From Nymphaea colorata (taxonomy: Eukaryota; Streptophyta; Magnoliopsida; Nymphaeales; Nymphaeaceae): a stretch of 64,000 bases of DNA. The notes beneath the pieces were generated by a model. The model had not been told where the DNA came from. It saw nothing but the letters and a program-made list of their open reading frames with translations, and searched no databases. A program made the translations under genes and the position numbers. The DNA lies in contig NC_045138.2 of the NCBI RefSeq assembly GCF_008831285.2, positions 1,065,143 through 1,129,142 on the forward strand, written 5' to 3'. How positions within the stretch are numbered: position 1 is the stretch's first letter; each line of letters starts with the position of its first letter. This document shows positions 25,381 through 43,768 of this stretch, one piece after another.

Positions 25381-25630
25381 TGCTGTCGGTAAAGGTCCAT
25401 TTTATGGACATTAGGAGGTATGTCAGTGAAGATTGACTTCACTGACGTCTGGATGTAGATGTCGGCGTCTATCTATCATGAACAATTGACCTTCACCAAC
25501 ACGTGGGATAGGTCGGTGAAAATATGTTTTTACCGACAATCAAGAAGTGAGTGTCAATAAAAATAACATTTCATCGACACGTATGTAAGTATTTAAGGAC
25601 GGCCTATTTTATCAACGTTTTCTCACAGTG
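25381..25630 (-). mobile_element. CACTA-type transposon terminus
   Basis: Read on the minus strand from 25630 inward, the end is CACTGTGAGAAAACGTTG, close to the CACTACAAGAAAA-type ends of En/Spm elements. Inside it are many short subterminal repeats of the form GTCGGTGAAA/GTCGGTAAAG and their complements (near 25384, 25422, 25513, 25532 and 25572), as expected for transposase binding sites. The other end and the 3-bp target duplication were not found. Confidence 0.45.
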
Positions 25631-26584
25631 GGTGAATCCAGGTTTTTTTTGTTGTCAACTTCTTCTTTACTGCCAAAAGTTAACTTTGTGATTATGATGT
25701 GTAGGTTTTATATCAGATCAACAACAATAACTCCTATAAAGAACCACGCCTTCCATATCTAGGCATAAAAGTTAATATTTCAATAAGTAGGTGGTTCTTT
25801 CAAATTTTTTTTTCCAGAATTGAACGAAAAAATTCCCTTGAAAGTTTAGGAGTGCCTATTTGGTAACCTTTAAAAGTTAAGCCGCGATTTTTTCTGTAAC
25901 TTTTTTGTTAAAGTTCAAATGCAAAAAAGACTAAAAAAACGGTCAATTAATTAAATCTTAAAAATTTGGGTACTTGCAATATCTCAAAATGAGCTTCATC
26001 TAATCTATAATTAACCAGTAAAGCTTCCTACTCAAATCTTCAAGCTAAAGTAAGGTAAGAGTTCAATGCCTCGAGCGCGTCTCTTGGCATAAACGGATAA
26101 CCAAGCTTGCTTGTGAAGCGTAAAAATAAAGTAATATCCTTGAGTCAACCATATCATATAAATCGAATCATAATTGATAAACTAAGCCTACCAAATGACG
26201 TATCACATGACATTTCAAGACTCCGATCCCACAGTATTTGGTTTTGAACTTAAGAAATATATTTGCAATTACCCAATTGACTTTGATCCAGCAGTCAATT
26301 GGAGATGATCATTAATTTGAAGAGTGCAGTCTACTCCACCTAGTTGCTTCCTTGATTATACACTAAGAATATCCCTCTCTATGCCCAAGAATTTAAATAT
26401 ATTAAGAAATTGACAATTTCGCACACTATCTTTTAAATGAAATCTCATTTGGGTTTGATTTTCCTTGCTAATTGCTAATGCAGGCTTATGTTTTTTCTTA
26501 CTTTTCAATATGAACCTGCTTTAACTTCGGGTGAAAACAGGAATTTTACTTATTTATCTTATTTTGAAAGTCAAAGCTCCCATC

Positions 26585-26875
26585 CAACCCATTGTTTAAC
26601 TTGTGCACCAGTGACCCCATCCCTCCTAAACTTGGGCATCGAGTTGGGTACCCAATGAGTACTTGGTACCCAGCCCGATCGAGCCCCTTCCCCAAAAAAC
26701 TGGCTTTGGTTTGCCTGACAAGGGTCCAATTCCGCCTAACAACTTCCAAATATTATTTTTTATTTACTTATAATATATATTTTATTACTAAAAATATAAT
26801 TTTATATTTATATTTTATTATAATCTGGCAAAGACTAGGCTCGGCTCTTATCGGGCGGGCCCCATGCTAGGTCTA
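26585..26875. repeat. GGGCC-edged AT-core repeat, copy 1
   Basis: C/G-rich edges (CCCAGCCCGATCGAGCCCC; GGGCGGGCCCC) surround a core of TAATATATATTTTATTA and TATAATTTTATATTTATATT. Similar units lie near 35740-36010, 38100-38230 and 57117-57350. Function and class are unknown; a non-autonomous transposon family is likely. Confidence 0.4.
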
Positions 26876-28306
26876 ATCCCTCTTAGGAAAATTAAGACAT
26901 TTTTTGGGTGATGATCCAAGTTGGGTTTCTAAAAAACCCGGTTTTGACAACGCAATGTATTGAAAGGGACATCATTTATAGAAAACATAATTTTTGCCTT
27001 GTCCGTTGAATACAAAGCAAAAGTATTGAAAGCTTGTTAAGAACATGGTTATCACAAAACAAAGTTTTAACACAAAATCCTTTCATGGAGGTGTCACTAA
27101 TTCAAAGATCCCCAACAGAGCCTTAGAATTTTTTTTTTTTAATTTTTTACTTTTTTATTTCCTAAAGCATGTAACAAATAATTTGGTGCCAATTTAAAAT
27201 GAACCTCATTGGATTGTTCATTTTACAAGCATCGATCAAGCTTGTGGGTTGGTAAAAGTTTAGTCATCAGTTCAATTCAAACATGGGTGGGTTTTGTTTC
27301 TCTGAACTACAAATGATAGATGCACTACATTCTAATCTACGGTGTCACCCATTCCACCCAAATCCAGAAACTGCTCCAAGACCTTAGAAGTGGGGAAAGG
27401 AGAAGTTTAGTTTCAATAATAAAAAAACAGTGGATGCAAAATATCAAGTGTATTTCTGGCTTTCATTGAAAAATTATTCCAAAAATATCTAGATTATAAT
27501 ATTATTATAAGCCTTTATGGGGGACTTCCCTTCCTCACAAGACCCTCCCCCATCGTCAACTCCTTAACGTGAAGGAACATGGCAGCCAACAGTTGGGCTG
27601 CTTCCCCTCAAAAATGTTATATATATATATATATATATATACCCACAGATTTAGTTGCCAATGTTAATGCTTGGGATTCCGATCAATGTAAGAGTTTTCG
27701 AATTTAATACAAAATTGGACAATTTAAATTCGTGAAAAGTTGGGCTTTCCTTGAATTTGACGCTGCCCAGAAGGCCAAAATCCAGAAACTGACCATGTGT
27801 ACATTTCAAAAGTTGGATTTTGCTGGAATTTAGTACAGATTAACAGGAGAATCCAAATTAATACATCAAAAATTGAACATCTCTCGAACTTGGGGGCAGC
27901 TAAATTCCCAGATCAATTATTAAAAGACCCTAAAAAAGGTTGGTTCATATCTAAGACTCAGAAAATCCGATCAAATAATTAGATGATTTGATGCAATTGT
28001 GGAATCCTGAATTCCGGTTGGTCTACTTAAGATCCAACTTTTACATCCACAAATTCTGATTTAGACGGATCCTCTCCTGTTTCAGATCCAACAATCTGAA
28101 ATTAACTTGGTTTATTTGATTAAACAATCCGATTCAACTTGGATTTGGGTCGACGAAGCTTGATAAAATGAATCCTCTCGCAGATCCAGGCTGGTGTGAA
28201 TTCTTACTCGGACCTTCGTTATCATCATATATCGGATCCTTCATCCACGAAAACACCATATCAGATCCCATATAGCGGCAACGAATCTGACGGCTAAGAA
28301 AAAAAA

Positions 28307-28333
28307 AAACCGGGAGCGATTGTTGGTTGGTTT
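28307..28333 (+). promoter_or_regulatory. Candidate anaerobic-response element of ADH-d
   Basis: AAACCGGGAGCG (28307-28318) followed by TGGTTT (28328-28333), about 65-90 bp before the TATA box. The first motif is identical to one upstream of ADH-e and similar to that of ADH-b. TGGTTT is the known core of plant anaerobic-response elements. Function is inferred. Confidence 0.45.
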
Positions 28334-28395
28334 AGTGACGAATATCATAAGCACGTTCTATTCCTCAATTGCACGTTTCTCTCTCTTTCTCTCTC

Positions 28396-28403
28396 TATAA
28401 ATA
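28396..28403 (+). promoter_or_regulatory. TATA box of ADH-d
   Basis: TATAAATA in the context CTCTCTATAAATAGCC, 135 bp before the start codon. It aligns with the ADH-b box, but the flanks differ (CT repeats here). Confidence 0.75.
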
Positions 28404-28530
28404 GCCATGGAACCAGTGGCTTTTGCATCGAGGAAAGACTCAAAGTCTCTTCGTTTGATCTCTCTCTTTCTCTAACTTTTCTCGCTCGTTGGTTCTCTTG
28501 GTTTCTTCTATCTTTGGCTGTTGAAGATAA

Positions 28531-32221
<3,691 letters not shown>

Positions 32222-32402
32222 TGATGAAGCTTCGAATGGACACTGGAACGACGCTGAGTTCCAGGGGATGTTGCCGACTGCGTTGATGATTTAGGGAATG
32301 CACATGATCAATGTCGCACTACTCAGCTTTGTTTGGTTTTTATCTGTCGCAAAATCAAATAACCGAGCTTGTGTTGTTTTGCTTGCTGCAATTTTGAACC
32401 AT

Positions 32403-32408
32403 AATAAA
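32403..32408 (+). promoter_or_regulatory. Poly(A) signal of ADH-d
   Basis: AATAAA followed by AGCATTCCC, 182 bp after the stop codon. The context is shared with ADH-b and ADH-c, although the 3' UTR between stop and signal does not match ADH-b. Confidence 0.6.
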
Positions 32409-33010
32409 AGCATTCCCATTTTCCTTTTCTCTCCCAAATTATTCCCATGCTTTTATTTTTTATTAATTAATTTATTTACTTCGTAAAATGTCGACAATAC
32501 CCTTCCAAACGTGTCTAAGTCTTGGAAAATTCAACTGCCAAAGTCTGTTTGCATATACCACCGTCTGGCAGAATGCGGGGCGGTTTTGTCTTTTCAGAAA
32601 CAATGGTTTCTCCGTTAAGGGTGTTTTGGTCATTTTGACTTATCTTGCATAAATACTATAAGTAAAAATTTCTCACTGTTCTCCTTAGGGTTTAAGATTG
32701 CATTGGATCATGTTGTTTTTTTGCTTCAAGTTGTTTTTTTCTTTTTCATGACTGACTTTTAATTACAATTTTTTGAATTTAACAGGTTAAAAAAGTTGAG
32801 AAGGTTGCCCGGCTATTTGTACAATGAATCATCCCATTCCAAATAATGTTTATACTTCCAACCTATATAATGTTTAATTTTGTCAAGTCAAATAGGACCT
32901 CTTATTATTATTATTTTTTTAAGTTGATTTTTTTTCACAAAATCATAGGCAAAAAATAATTATGAAGATAAACATTAATGAGACATTTGATTTCTTTGGT
33001 AATGAGTTAA

Positions 33011-33194
33011 TCGAGCCTTAATCGAGCTCGATAAGGATGAGTACGAAACGAGTTTATCGAGTCTTAATCGAGCGCGATAAGGATGAGTACCAAACGAGTT
33101 TATCGAGCCTTAATCGAGCTCGATAAGGATGAGTACCAAACGAGTTTATCGAGCCTTAATGGAGCTCGAGCTCAACAAGTAAGGATGAGTAATT
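33011..33194. repeat. 46-bp tandem repeat
   Basis: Units start at 33011, 33057, 33103 and 33149 with TCGAG(C/T)CTTAAT and contain GATAAGGATGAGTAC and AAACGAGTTTA. The fourth is degenerate. The array runs into CTCGAGCTCGA-type sequence ending GTTCAGCCCTA near 33386, which resembles the end of the TIR element at 54298-57117. Confidence 0.85.
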
Positions 33195-35589
33195 AAACGA
33201 GCTTATCGAGCTTAATCGAGTCGAGCTTGAGCTCGACAAGTGACTATCGAGTCGAGTTCGAGCCAAGATAGTCGAGCTATATTCGATCTTGAGCCGAGTC
33301 GAACTTGTGTCTTACTTAGTTGAGCTGAGTTCGAGCTGACCGAGCTCGGGCTCGACTCGTCTCGTGTTCAGCCCTATTTGGATGCCCATTTGTAACAACG
33401 ACAACGGTGTTAGGGCGAGTAGAACTCGGCAACCTAAACGAGTTGAGCTCGACTTAGTCGGCTCGGCTGGGTTAAACTCTTTTAAGTTAGAAAAAGATAA
33501 TGTATAAAATACTTTTCATAATAATTGCTCAAATGAGTATATATGTGATTTATATGCCGAAGGTATCACAAGTCTATGTGCTGCCTCTTCTTTTATTAGA
33601 TTTTTTTTTTTAATGAAAATACTTGGCTGGGCTCAAGCCAATTAAGCAAGCAGAGTTCAAGTTTTGAAAACTCAAGCAAAATCCAACTTGAGGTAATGAA
33701 ATCAAACTTGAGTTGAGCTCGTGTTAGAGCCGAGTTCGAGTTTCTTTCATGACAAGCCTGCCAAACTCGAGCTAGCTCAAGTCGGCTCAAACTTACCCAT
33801 GAACAGCTGTAAATGGTGAAGCGAATAAATTTAGGAATCCAATTCTTTAATAGCACAATTATATATTAATGTGCAAAAAATGAGATCTATCAATAAAAAA
33901 AATTATAAGACTAGTGTGGGCAATTGCCTACAGCTGCATATATGTGGGGCTATCACTACAATGTAGTGATGTAAAAGGCGATAAAATGAGGTGAGGCGTT
34001 GAGCCTCTGATGAGGCGAGGTGAAGCGAAGCGTTAATTGTAAATTTCATAGACAAATTTGTAAATTGTATAATATTCATAAAAATAACAACAAAACTGAT
34101 AAAAATAACTACGTACTAAGCAGTTCCCTTAAAAGGAGAACATGTTTAATCTAGAAATGAAGACAAAAAAAAAATAAAAAACAAACATAAAAAAGTTATA
34201 TATAGTAAAAAAGATAATTTGTGCTAATGTAAATTTTTTATTTATATAAAACAAAAGAATGTAACAAATATTCTTCAATTGATTCCGTAAATGATTGAAC
34301 ATAGCTACTATGAAGCACAAAAAAATAATTTGAAAGAAAATATAATAAGTTAAAGATGCAATTACAAACATTTAGATAAAAGAGAGAAGGAGTGAGAAGG
34401 TCCCAATAAAATAAAGTAAGAGTCTTCGTCATTCACAACATTTTCCCCTCTTTTTATTAAATTATTGTTGCTGAATTATTATTGTGACCACTTTTTACAC
34501 TTTTAACTATTTTGTATCTTTTGTAGAAATTTTTATGAATTGATTATGTGTTGTGACCAAAATAATGTAACAAATATTCTGATTCAATTCAGCTTATTTC
34601 CTGAATCATAAGCTTTTGGGATTCGATTCGGAAAAATTTGGTATTGACCATAGATGAACAAGTAAAGATCATAATAAACTAACAGTACTTGCAACACATG
34701 GCATAATAGATGAACATGTGAAATAAAATAAACGCATGAATGACACGCATGGAGAAAATAAGTTTTGAGTCCAAAGTCTTCTTTTTTGCAAGGCGGTGAT
34801 GATCCCACCTGAAGAAGAGGGCAACAAGTCAACCTTGATCTGGTTCCTGTATGCCCTTGACATCCAAGATGCTGCCGTAGACAAGAAGGATTTTTTTTTT
34901 ATATTGAAAAAATTTAAATTTTTTTAATTTTGCCCAACGTATCGCTCCTTGCTTGGCCCGACCCTAGAAAAAATCCTGGTTCCGCCCCTCGCATAGGGTA
35001 AGAGTCCTCGGGGCAGACCAAACTTAGACGACAACTCATGCATGCAAGTCCCGTTTGCTGGCAACGCAATTGCCGGACGATAGCCGTGATTTGGATTGAG
35101 GAAAGGAAAATTAGGATACAAGCAGAGTTTAATTAGGCATAAGTGTGAAGCCTACTTACTAATTAATCTTTTAAATTAAAAAACTAAACAGACTTGAGGA
35201 GTGCGCCTCAAACAAGGAGCACACCATGGATGGGGGCGTACGCCTCATTTGGTAGAGGAGCAAGCTTCACGGACACGTGCGCCTCACACCTCTGCTTCAA
35301 AGCATTTTTTTTTAACACTTTGAGTCGCACTTTTTTTGTGTGAAGCACACTTCTCACAACATTGCTACAATGTAACCCTTGTTGTCCACCAATTAGCACA
35401 GCACTCCACCTCATTGGCACAAAGGGTCTAGTGCTCAATTCTTTTAACATATCGGGTTTGACAGCACGTGTTCATATTGCATGATCAAACTATACAAGTT
35501 GAAGCATAGCGAAGGTATCACTCCGCATTAACCAAAGCAAATTTTGTACCTTGAGGGATGGGGGTCTCCGCATTCTTATTGGGCAGTAG

Positions 35590-35760
35590 CAGGGGTAGAG
35601 TTAGGAATTTTTCATTGTAGGGACCAATTTTAACTGGGTCAAAATATAAAATTTTAATTCTTTTATGTATGTTATGCTAACATTTTTTATATTTATAAAT
35701 AAATTTTAAAAGTTTTTAAAATTTAAGGTGGGGGCCAAGGCTCTTGCGGGCCTCCATTCC
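35590..35760. repeat. Dispersed AT-rich repeat family, copy 3
   Basis: GGGGTAGAGTTAGGAATTTT, GGGACCAATTTTAACTGGG, several TTTTAAAATTT blocks and GGTGGGGGCCAAGGC. The layout is like the copies at 11960 and 13915, but base-level similarity is looser. Confidence 0.35.
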
Positions 35761-36010
35761 CTCCGTCCCAAGCCCGATAAGGGTCGGGCCCAAGTCAGCC
35801 CCACGTCAAAAAACCGAGTCCAGCCCAATCCGACTCGCTTAAAATGATTTTTTTTTTAAATATAACATAAAATCTTTTGAATATAAAATACATTTTAATA
35901 ATAAAATATATATTAAAAAATAATTTGGTGAACCGGGCCCCATTGAGCCTGCCCAAGCCGGTTTTTTCGAGGTTGAGCCTAAGCCCGAACCCGATCGAGC
36001 CGCGTAGTCA
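35740..36010. repeat. GGGCC-edged AT-core repeat, copy 2
   Basis: Edges rich in GCCCGATAAGGGTCGGGCCC and CCCGAACCCGATCGAGCC enclose an AT core with AATAAAATATATATT. The arrangement is the same as at 26585-26875. Confidence 0.4.
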
Positions 36011-36099
36011 GGTATCTGAGCACGACACCCAAGCTTAACTAGATCTGTAGAAGGTGATCTACAGTGCCTTGTCAAAACTTTTGAGAATTTATGAAGTCT

Positions 36100-36124
36100 G
36101 ATATAAATATAAATATAAATATAA

Positions 36125-36170
<46 letters not shown>

Positions 36171-36189
36171 TTATATTTATATTTATATC
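36100..36189. repeat. Imperfect AT palindrome
   Basis: Repeats of ATATAA run into a TA core and then into TTATAT repeats. The outer arms (GATATAAAT...ATTTATATC) are exact inverses, with one small offset nearer the core. Confidence 0.7.
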
Positions 36190-37099
36190 TAAAGGGCTAG
36201 TTCATTGACTGCATACAAAAACTTTAGATGTGGCATGGATTTGAAACCGGTCACTTGGTTATTTAATTGGTGGACTTCACCTAGTGTGCTTCGGATCGGA
36301 AAGGTGTGAGGATCTCATTAACGTGGACCTAAAATCGACGTTACATGGATCTGTGATTGTAATTTTAATAAGTTACTTTGGTTATATGTTATGACCTTAA
36401 AGGTAAGACTGCACAGCAAGACTAACCAACTCAAGCTCATGGTCGACTCTTTTATGAACTAACCTAGTTCGAGCTTACAAAGATACTCGAAATGATAGAA
36501 TGAGTTGAGTGAGTTTCAGAAACTGGACTCATTTATACTCAATGCAGACTCTCCAAAATCTGTACACTAAATCACTAGTTTTACTTTTTAAGATAAAAAC
36601 AAATTTTCACAAGTTACATCAGTTAAAGCTTACAAGGGTTGCACAAGAGTTAATGCTAAACGAGTTAAATGAGTTAAACAATTCGAACTAAACTTAGACG
36701 GCAACTCATGCATGCAAGTGTTACTGTTTTGTTATTTAACAAGAGGATTATGACTCACAACGGTGAGTATCAATAGTGACAACAGTGCACCTTTCAACTT
36801 AAGCTCAATATTCCATCAATCTCGATACAAAAAGATAGTGCCTATGAGAGTCGAACCATAGGCATGCCTCATCACATATCCTTACCCCGGTTAGCTACAC
36901 TATTAACTTTTTATGAGAATTTGAAATTAAATCCAAATATAGGTCCAAGTAAGGGGATAAGATGCTTACCAAAATAACTTCAAATTTGTTTAATTTAACT
37001 TGGAATTTAACTCACACATGTAACTAGATAACTATGGATCAAGTTTGACTTGTTTGAATTTGGATATCTATCAAAATCCACAAGAAGGTCTTATGCCCA

Positions 37100-37262
37100 T
37101 GGGCGTAGTAAGGGGGGCTCACATGGGCCTCAGCTCTGCTTAGTTTTTATTTTTAAAAAAATTACGTGTTTTATATAAAAATTTTGAAAAATGGTATTTG
37201 GTTGATATTAAAATTTAAAAACTTTAATTTTACCATCTTCATGAAAAATCTCTTGCTCAACT
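37100..37262. repeat. Dispersed AT-rich repeat family, copy 4
   Basis: Opens with GGGCGTAGTAAGGGGGGCTC. It then shows AAAAAATTACGTGTTTTATA, TTTTGAAAAATGGTATTTGG, AAAAACTTTAATTTTACC and CATGAAAAATCTCTTGCTC, in the order seen at 13915-14105. Confidence 0.5.
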
Positions 37263-40200
37263 GGACCTTTTTTCACTAGATACCAAAGTGGGCAAATCAA
37301 AACTTGATAGAATTGAAATGTGTTTGTCGCAGATAAGCATTATATAATTGTGTAATTTTTTTTTTTTGGTATTTGATAGTTTTGAAAACTTTTTTTTTTG
37401 TATTTCTTTATTCAAAAATTGGCCTCCTGGTGCTGAATTGACACATATGGCCACAATTGACTCTTTATTTGGCATTTGCTAGTTGCTACTGTTTTGGAAA
37501 ATCTTTTTCTCTGCTCTCCCAAGTCTTTGTAGAAAAAAAGAAAAAATGTGGAAAAGAAAATTTAAGGCTTGCCACGAAATCGCAAAAGCAAGCTTATATT
37601 ATTTATTTTCGAATATGAGCCTCACCTTTATTGGTAATTGCTAAAAGAAATTGAAGTTAAATCACCCCGGCCTGTATTGATGGCCGGAAAATTAAGTTAT
37701 ATGTTTAAGAAAGGATGCCCTTCCTATATAAATGTCAATATATTCGATTTTAACTAAACTTTTTTAAAAAATAGATACCAAAAAAATTGATATACAAGTA
37801 AAATTGGACTGAATCCCAATCTCAATATTCATTGGATTTTGGATTCTGATTAAGATACAAACAAACGCCTGATTGGATTTGGATTCAGATTCAAATCGAA
37901 TTGAGTTTTACTTGAATATTCTATATCCAATGTTTACATTTTGAAAATCAACCCGATTCAATTCAAAATTCAAATTTGAATTGTGAAATCTCAAATATAA
38001 CTTTCCATATTATAATCCAAACATATGAAAGTAAAAAAAAAAAAAAAGATTAACAATATACTCAATTCCAATCCGATCGATTGACAATCAGTTTATAACC
38101 CAGGATGGGCATGGGGCCGGCCCGTTCAGTTTTAAATTTTTATTAATTTATATATTAAATTATATTTTTATTTGTTATTTTAATGTATTTTTAAATTTAA
38201 TCAAGGCGAGCCTTTTTACACAACAATTATGCCTATAAGCCATTATTATTATTATTATTATTCTTTTTTACTCCAAGACGAGGTTTAAGGGAAAAGCAAA
38301 ATCGGCAAAATGGACGGCTGAGATTTACAGTTCAAACTCACCTGATTTGAAGACGTCAGCGCGTGCGTCAAGACCCCCACAGCTCCTAAAAGTGGGTCCC
38401 ACTGTCCATTAGGCCCCAGCAGGGCAAAGCCTCAAAGATTTTTTTCGAAACAAGGAACTCCGGTAGGAAAAACGGCCCTCCAAAACTGGGGACGGACCGC
38501 CGTCCCCTGCGTTCCGGTCCGGCCTGGGTTTAGAACGTTCCAGAAGCAAACGTCCTTTTGACTTATACATTCAACGAAATTGAAAATATCGGCAGTTAAA
38601 TTCATCTGAGACATTAGAAGGGAAGACAATTATAACGAAAAAAAAAAAAACAAATGAGGCGAATTTAACTTTCTCTTAAAAAATCCAATAAGTTCAATCC
38701 CCACCTAATTTACAAAGTATTGTTAAGTTTTTTTAAATTGAGTTAATTTTTATATATGTTAAATTTTCTGAACGACCCAATTGATTGACCGGAATCTTTG
38801 AATTTTGGTTTTTTATTTTAATTTTTCAAATGGGATGATAAGGTCCCTTCTTTTTAATTAAATTATAAATATTAAAAAAAAAACTGTGGTGATAAAATAA
38901 AAATCATACCTTGGTTTTAATATTTTTATAATTGTTTATAAACACATAAAAAGAAAGATTTTTCAAATTTCTTTCATAGTTGTCCAAATTCAACTAAAGA
39001 GAATGATTGTGTGTCATTTATGACAACAAAAGGCTCATATGGAAAAATATAAAAATAAACATTTATATTTAAGTTTATAAAAAAAACAAGTGGTCTCATA
39101 TTTAAACATTCATTACAAATTAATAAGCACTCATGCATGCAGGTGGACGTCCAAGTCCTTCCTACTACACCCACATAAATTAACATATAAAATTTAATGA
39201 TTTGATAATCGACCTTGTAATTTGGCTTCATTAATTAATATTAATTTTGAGCAATGTTGAGTAAAACCTGCTAAGATGATATATATATATATATATATAT
39301 ATAAGCCAGACAATTTAAGTTTTATATTTAAAGTGAGTATTTTACAATTTAACCTTAATGATATGATCTGAATAATAGGTTGATGCAGAACGTATATTAA
39401 GCGGGTCATTTTTTGTTATTAATAGTACTTTTGTAATAAGCAAAAGTAAGTGGCTCCAATAGCGTCCGTATTTTGATAAAAAAAAATCCACATTTTTTCA
39501 AGCATGTTTTGTATCAAAATAGTTTTTATAAATATATTAAGATGTTTATATTTATTTAAAATATTTTTTCCTAAAAAAATTAAAGGTTCTGTTATTTGGT
39601 CAAAGTTTTAAGGGTTTGGCATCTTCTCTCTCTCTCTCTCTCTCTCTCTTGACTATGTGATCAGTCTATTAGAATTTCAAAACCGTATATATTTTTAAAA
39701 TAAAAGTGAATAAATTGTGGCTTTTTTAAAAAAAAAATCTTTTATTCTCAAAAGAGAAACTTATGTTTCTTTAGGATCATAAATAAAGTCTCTTTTATGT
39801 GGGATCCATAGAGTAGATCAATATTCCATTTCACCATTATATAAAAAAATTTCAAATCCTCAGTATGTAGCCAAAACTTCATATGACCTCGAATCATCCA
39901 ATTCGAAATTCCTTAGAGTCTCAAATCATGTCAAACCTCATGTCTAAATGCTCATAGATTTCAGTACTTTAAACACTTTCCAGCGAAACAAAATTTGACC
40001 TCAAATAATCGGATTTGGAATTCCTTATAAACTCAAATCACGTCAAATCAAAGATTCAAATGCTCGTATTCCACTGATACAAATTCTAACTTGTTTTTTG
40101 TCTCTCGTTAGTTGAAAAAATCGGTTCCTCAATTGAATGGGCCGATTCATCGCTTCTTTGAATCAATTGTGAAATGGATAAAAATGTTGAAAATATCAAT

Positions 40201-40540
40201 AATAAAAAAAAAGAATTAGAAAAACCAAATTCGTTGACATCAATTTCTGTCAGGATCGGTTCCTGCATAGTTTTGAAGTCATTAATGGCATTTCGATCAT
40301 ACCCATTTGCCCGTATCAGTTGTTTTTGAGATATCTTCTTAGATTAACAATAATAGAAGAATTAATCATAGAAATGGAAGATTGTTCACTTCTTAGGTTG
40401 GTATGATGGGACCATGGAAAAGCACAAGAAAAAATGGCAGAATTGTAACTTGCAGGACGATCTTAAACTAATGGGAAATATAAAAAATATCTTTCTCTCT
40501 CTCTTGGAAGAAGTAAGGAAATTCAATCACCAGCAAAGCA

Positions 40541-40552
40541 AAACCGGGAGCG
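40541..40552 (+). promoter_or_regulatory. Candidate anaerobic-response element of ADH-e
   Basis: AAACCGGGAGCG, identical to 28307-28318 of ADH-d, about 195 bp before the ADH-e TATA box. A further AAACCA (TGGTTT on the other strand) lies at 40620-40625. The promoters are otherwise not alignable by eye, so the shared 12-mer stands out. Confidence 0.45.
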
Positions 40553-40746
40553 GTATGCTGTCTAATCTGAGGCGCCGTTGGATCTTTGGGTGAAAAAGCG
40601 AAAACAAAACTCCCTGTGAAAACCAATGAAAAGGAAGCCGCAGGCAGACACGGAAAGCGGTATTGACGCGTGCTTCCTCCCCGAAAAACAACCGCCGTTA
40701 GTCTCCCCCTTTTTCTTTCTCTCCGTTTAAGCCCCTGTGCTAAGGT

Positions 40747-40754
40747 TATAAATA
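40747..40754 (+). promoter_or_regulatory. TATA box of ADH-e
   Basis: TATAAATA in the context AGGTTATAAATAACTT, 121 bp before the ATG. Confidence 0.75.
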
Positions 40755-40867
40755 ACTTTGAGCTCCTACACTTTGGACATCGAAGCGATTCGGATTGTTC
40801 AGGAAATACAGATCTTTACCTTGTTCGTCTCTCTAGATTTTCTCTCTTTATTGGGTGTTGAAGCGAA

Positions 40868-43722
<2,855 letters not shown>

Positions 43723-43762
43723 GGATGAAGGATGAGGAACTGGTGCTGCAAAATTTACAGAT

Positions 43763-43768
43763 AATAAA
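43763..43768 (+). promoter_or_regulatory. Poly(A) signal of ADH-e
   Basis: AATAAA 41 bp after the stop codon. The surrounding sequence differs from the shared AATAA(A)AGCATTC context of ADH-b, -c and -d, in line with ADH-e being outside that subgroup. Confidence 0.45.

Larger units (their letters stand above)
21816..28306. other. Intergenic region between ADH-c and ADH-d
   Basis: 6.5 kb without a recognised gene. An open frame of 110 codons at 22705-23034 has no known domain. The stretch 22690-25100 looks like decayed retroelement DNA, 25381-25630 is a CACTA-type end, and 26585-26875 is a dispersed GGGCC/AT repeat. Short TA arrays lie near 25296-25315 and 27618-27640. Confidence 0.5.
32409..40540. 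other. Intergenic region between ADH-d and ADH-e
   Basis: 8.1 kb without a recognised gene. It is made of repeats: a 46-bp minisatellite (33011), CTCGAG-rich family members (33000-33800, 36410-36700), GGGCC/AT-core units (35740-36010, 38100-38230), two AT-rich dispersed copies (35590, 37100), an AT palindrome (36100), a (TA)n tract (39279-39302) and a (TC)n tract (39627-39649). Open frames here are short and unconvincing. Confidence 0.5.

Noticed and set aside
33011-33194. CRISPR-like array
   Set aside because: The units are directly adjacent with no unique spacers, and the DNA is plant nuclear; it is a simple minisatellite.
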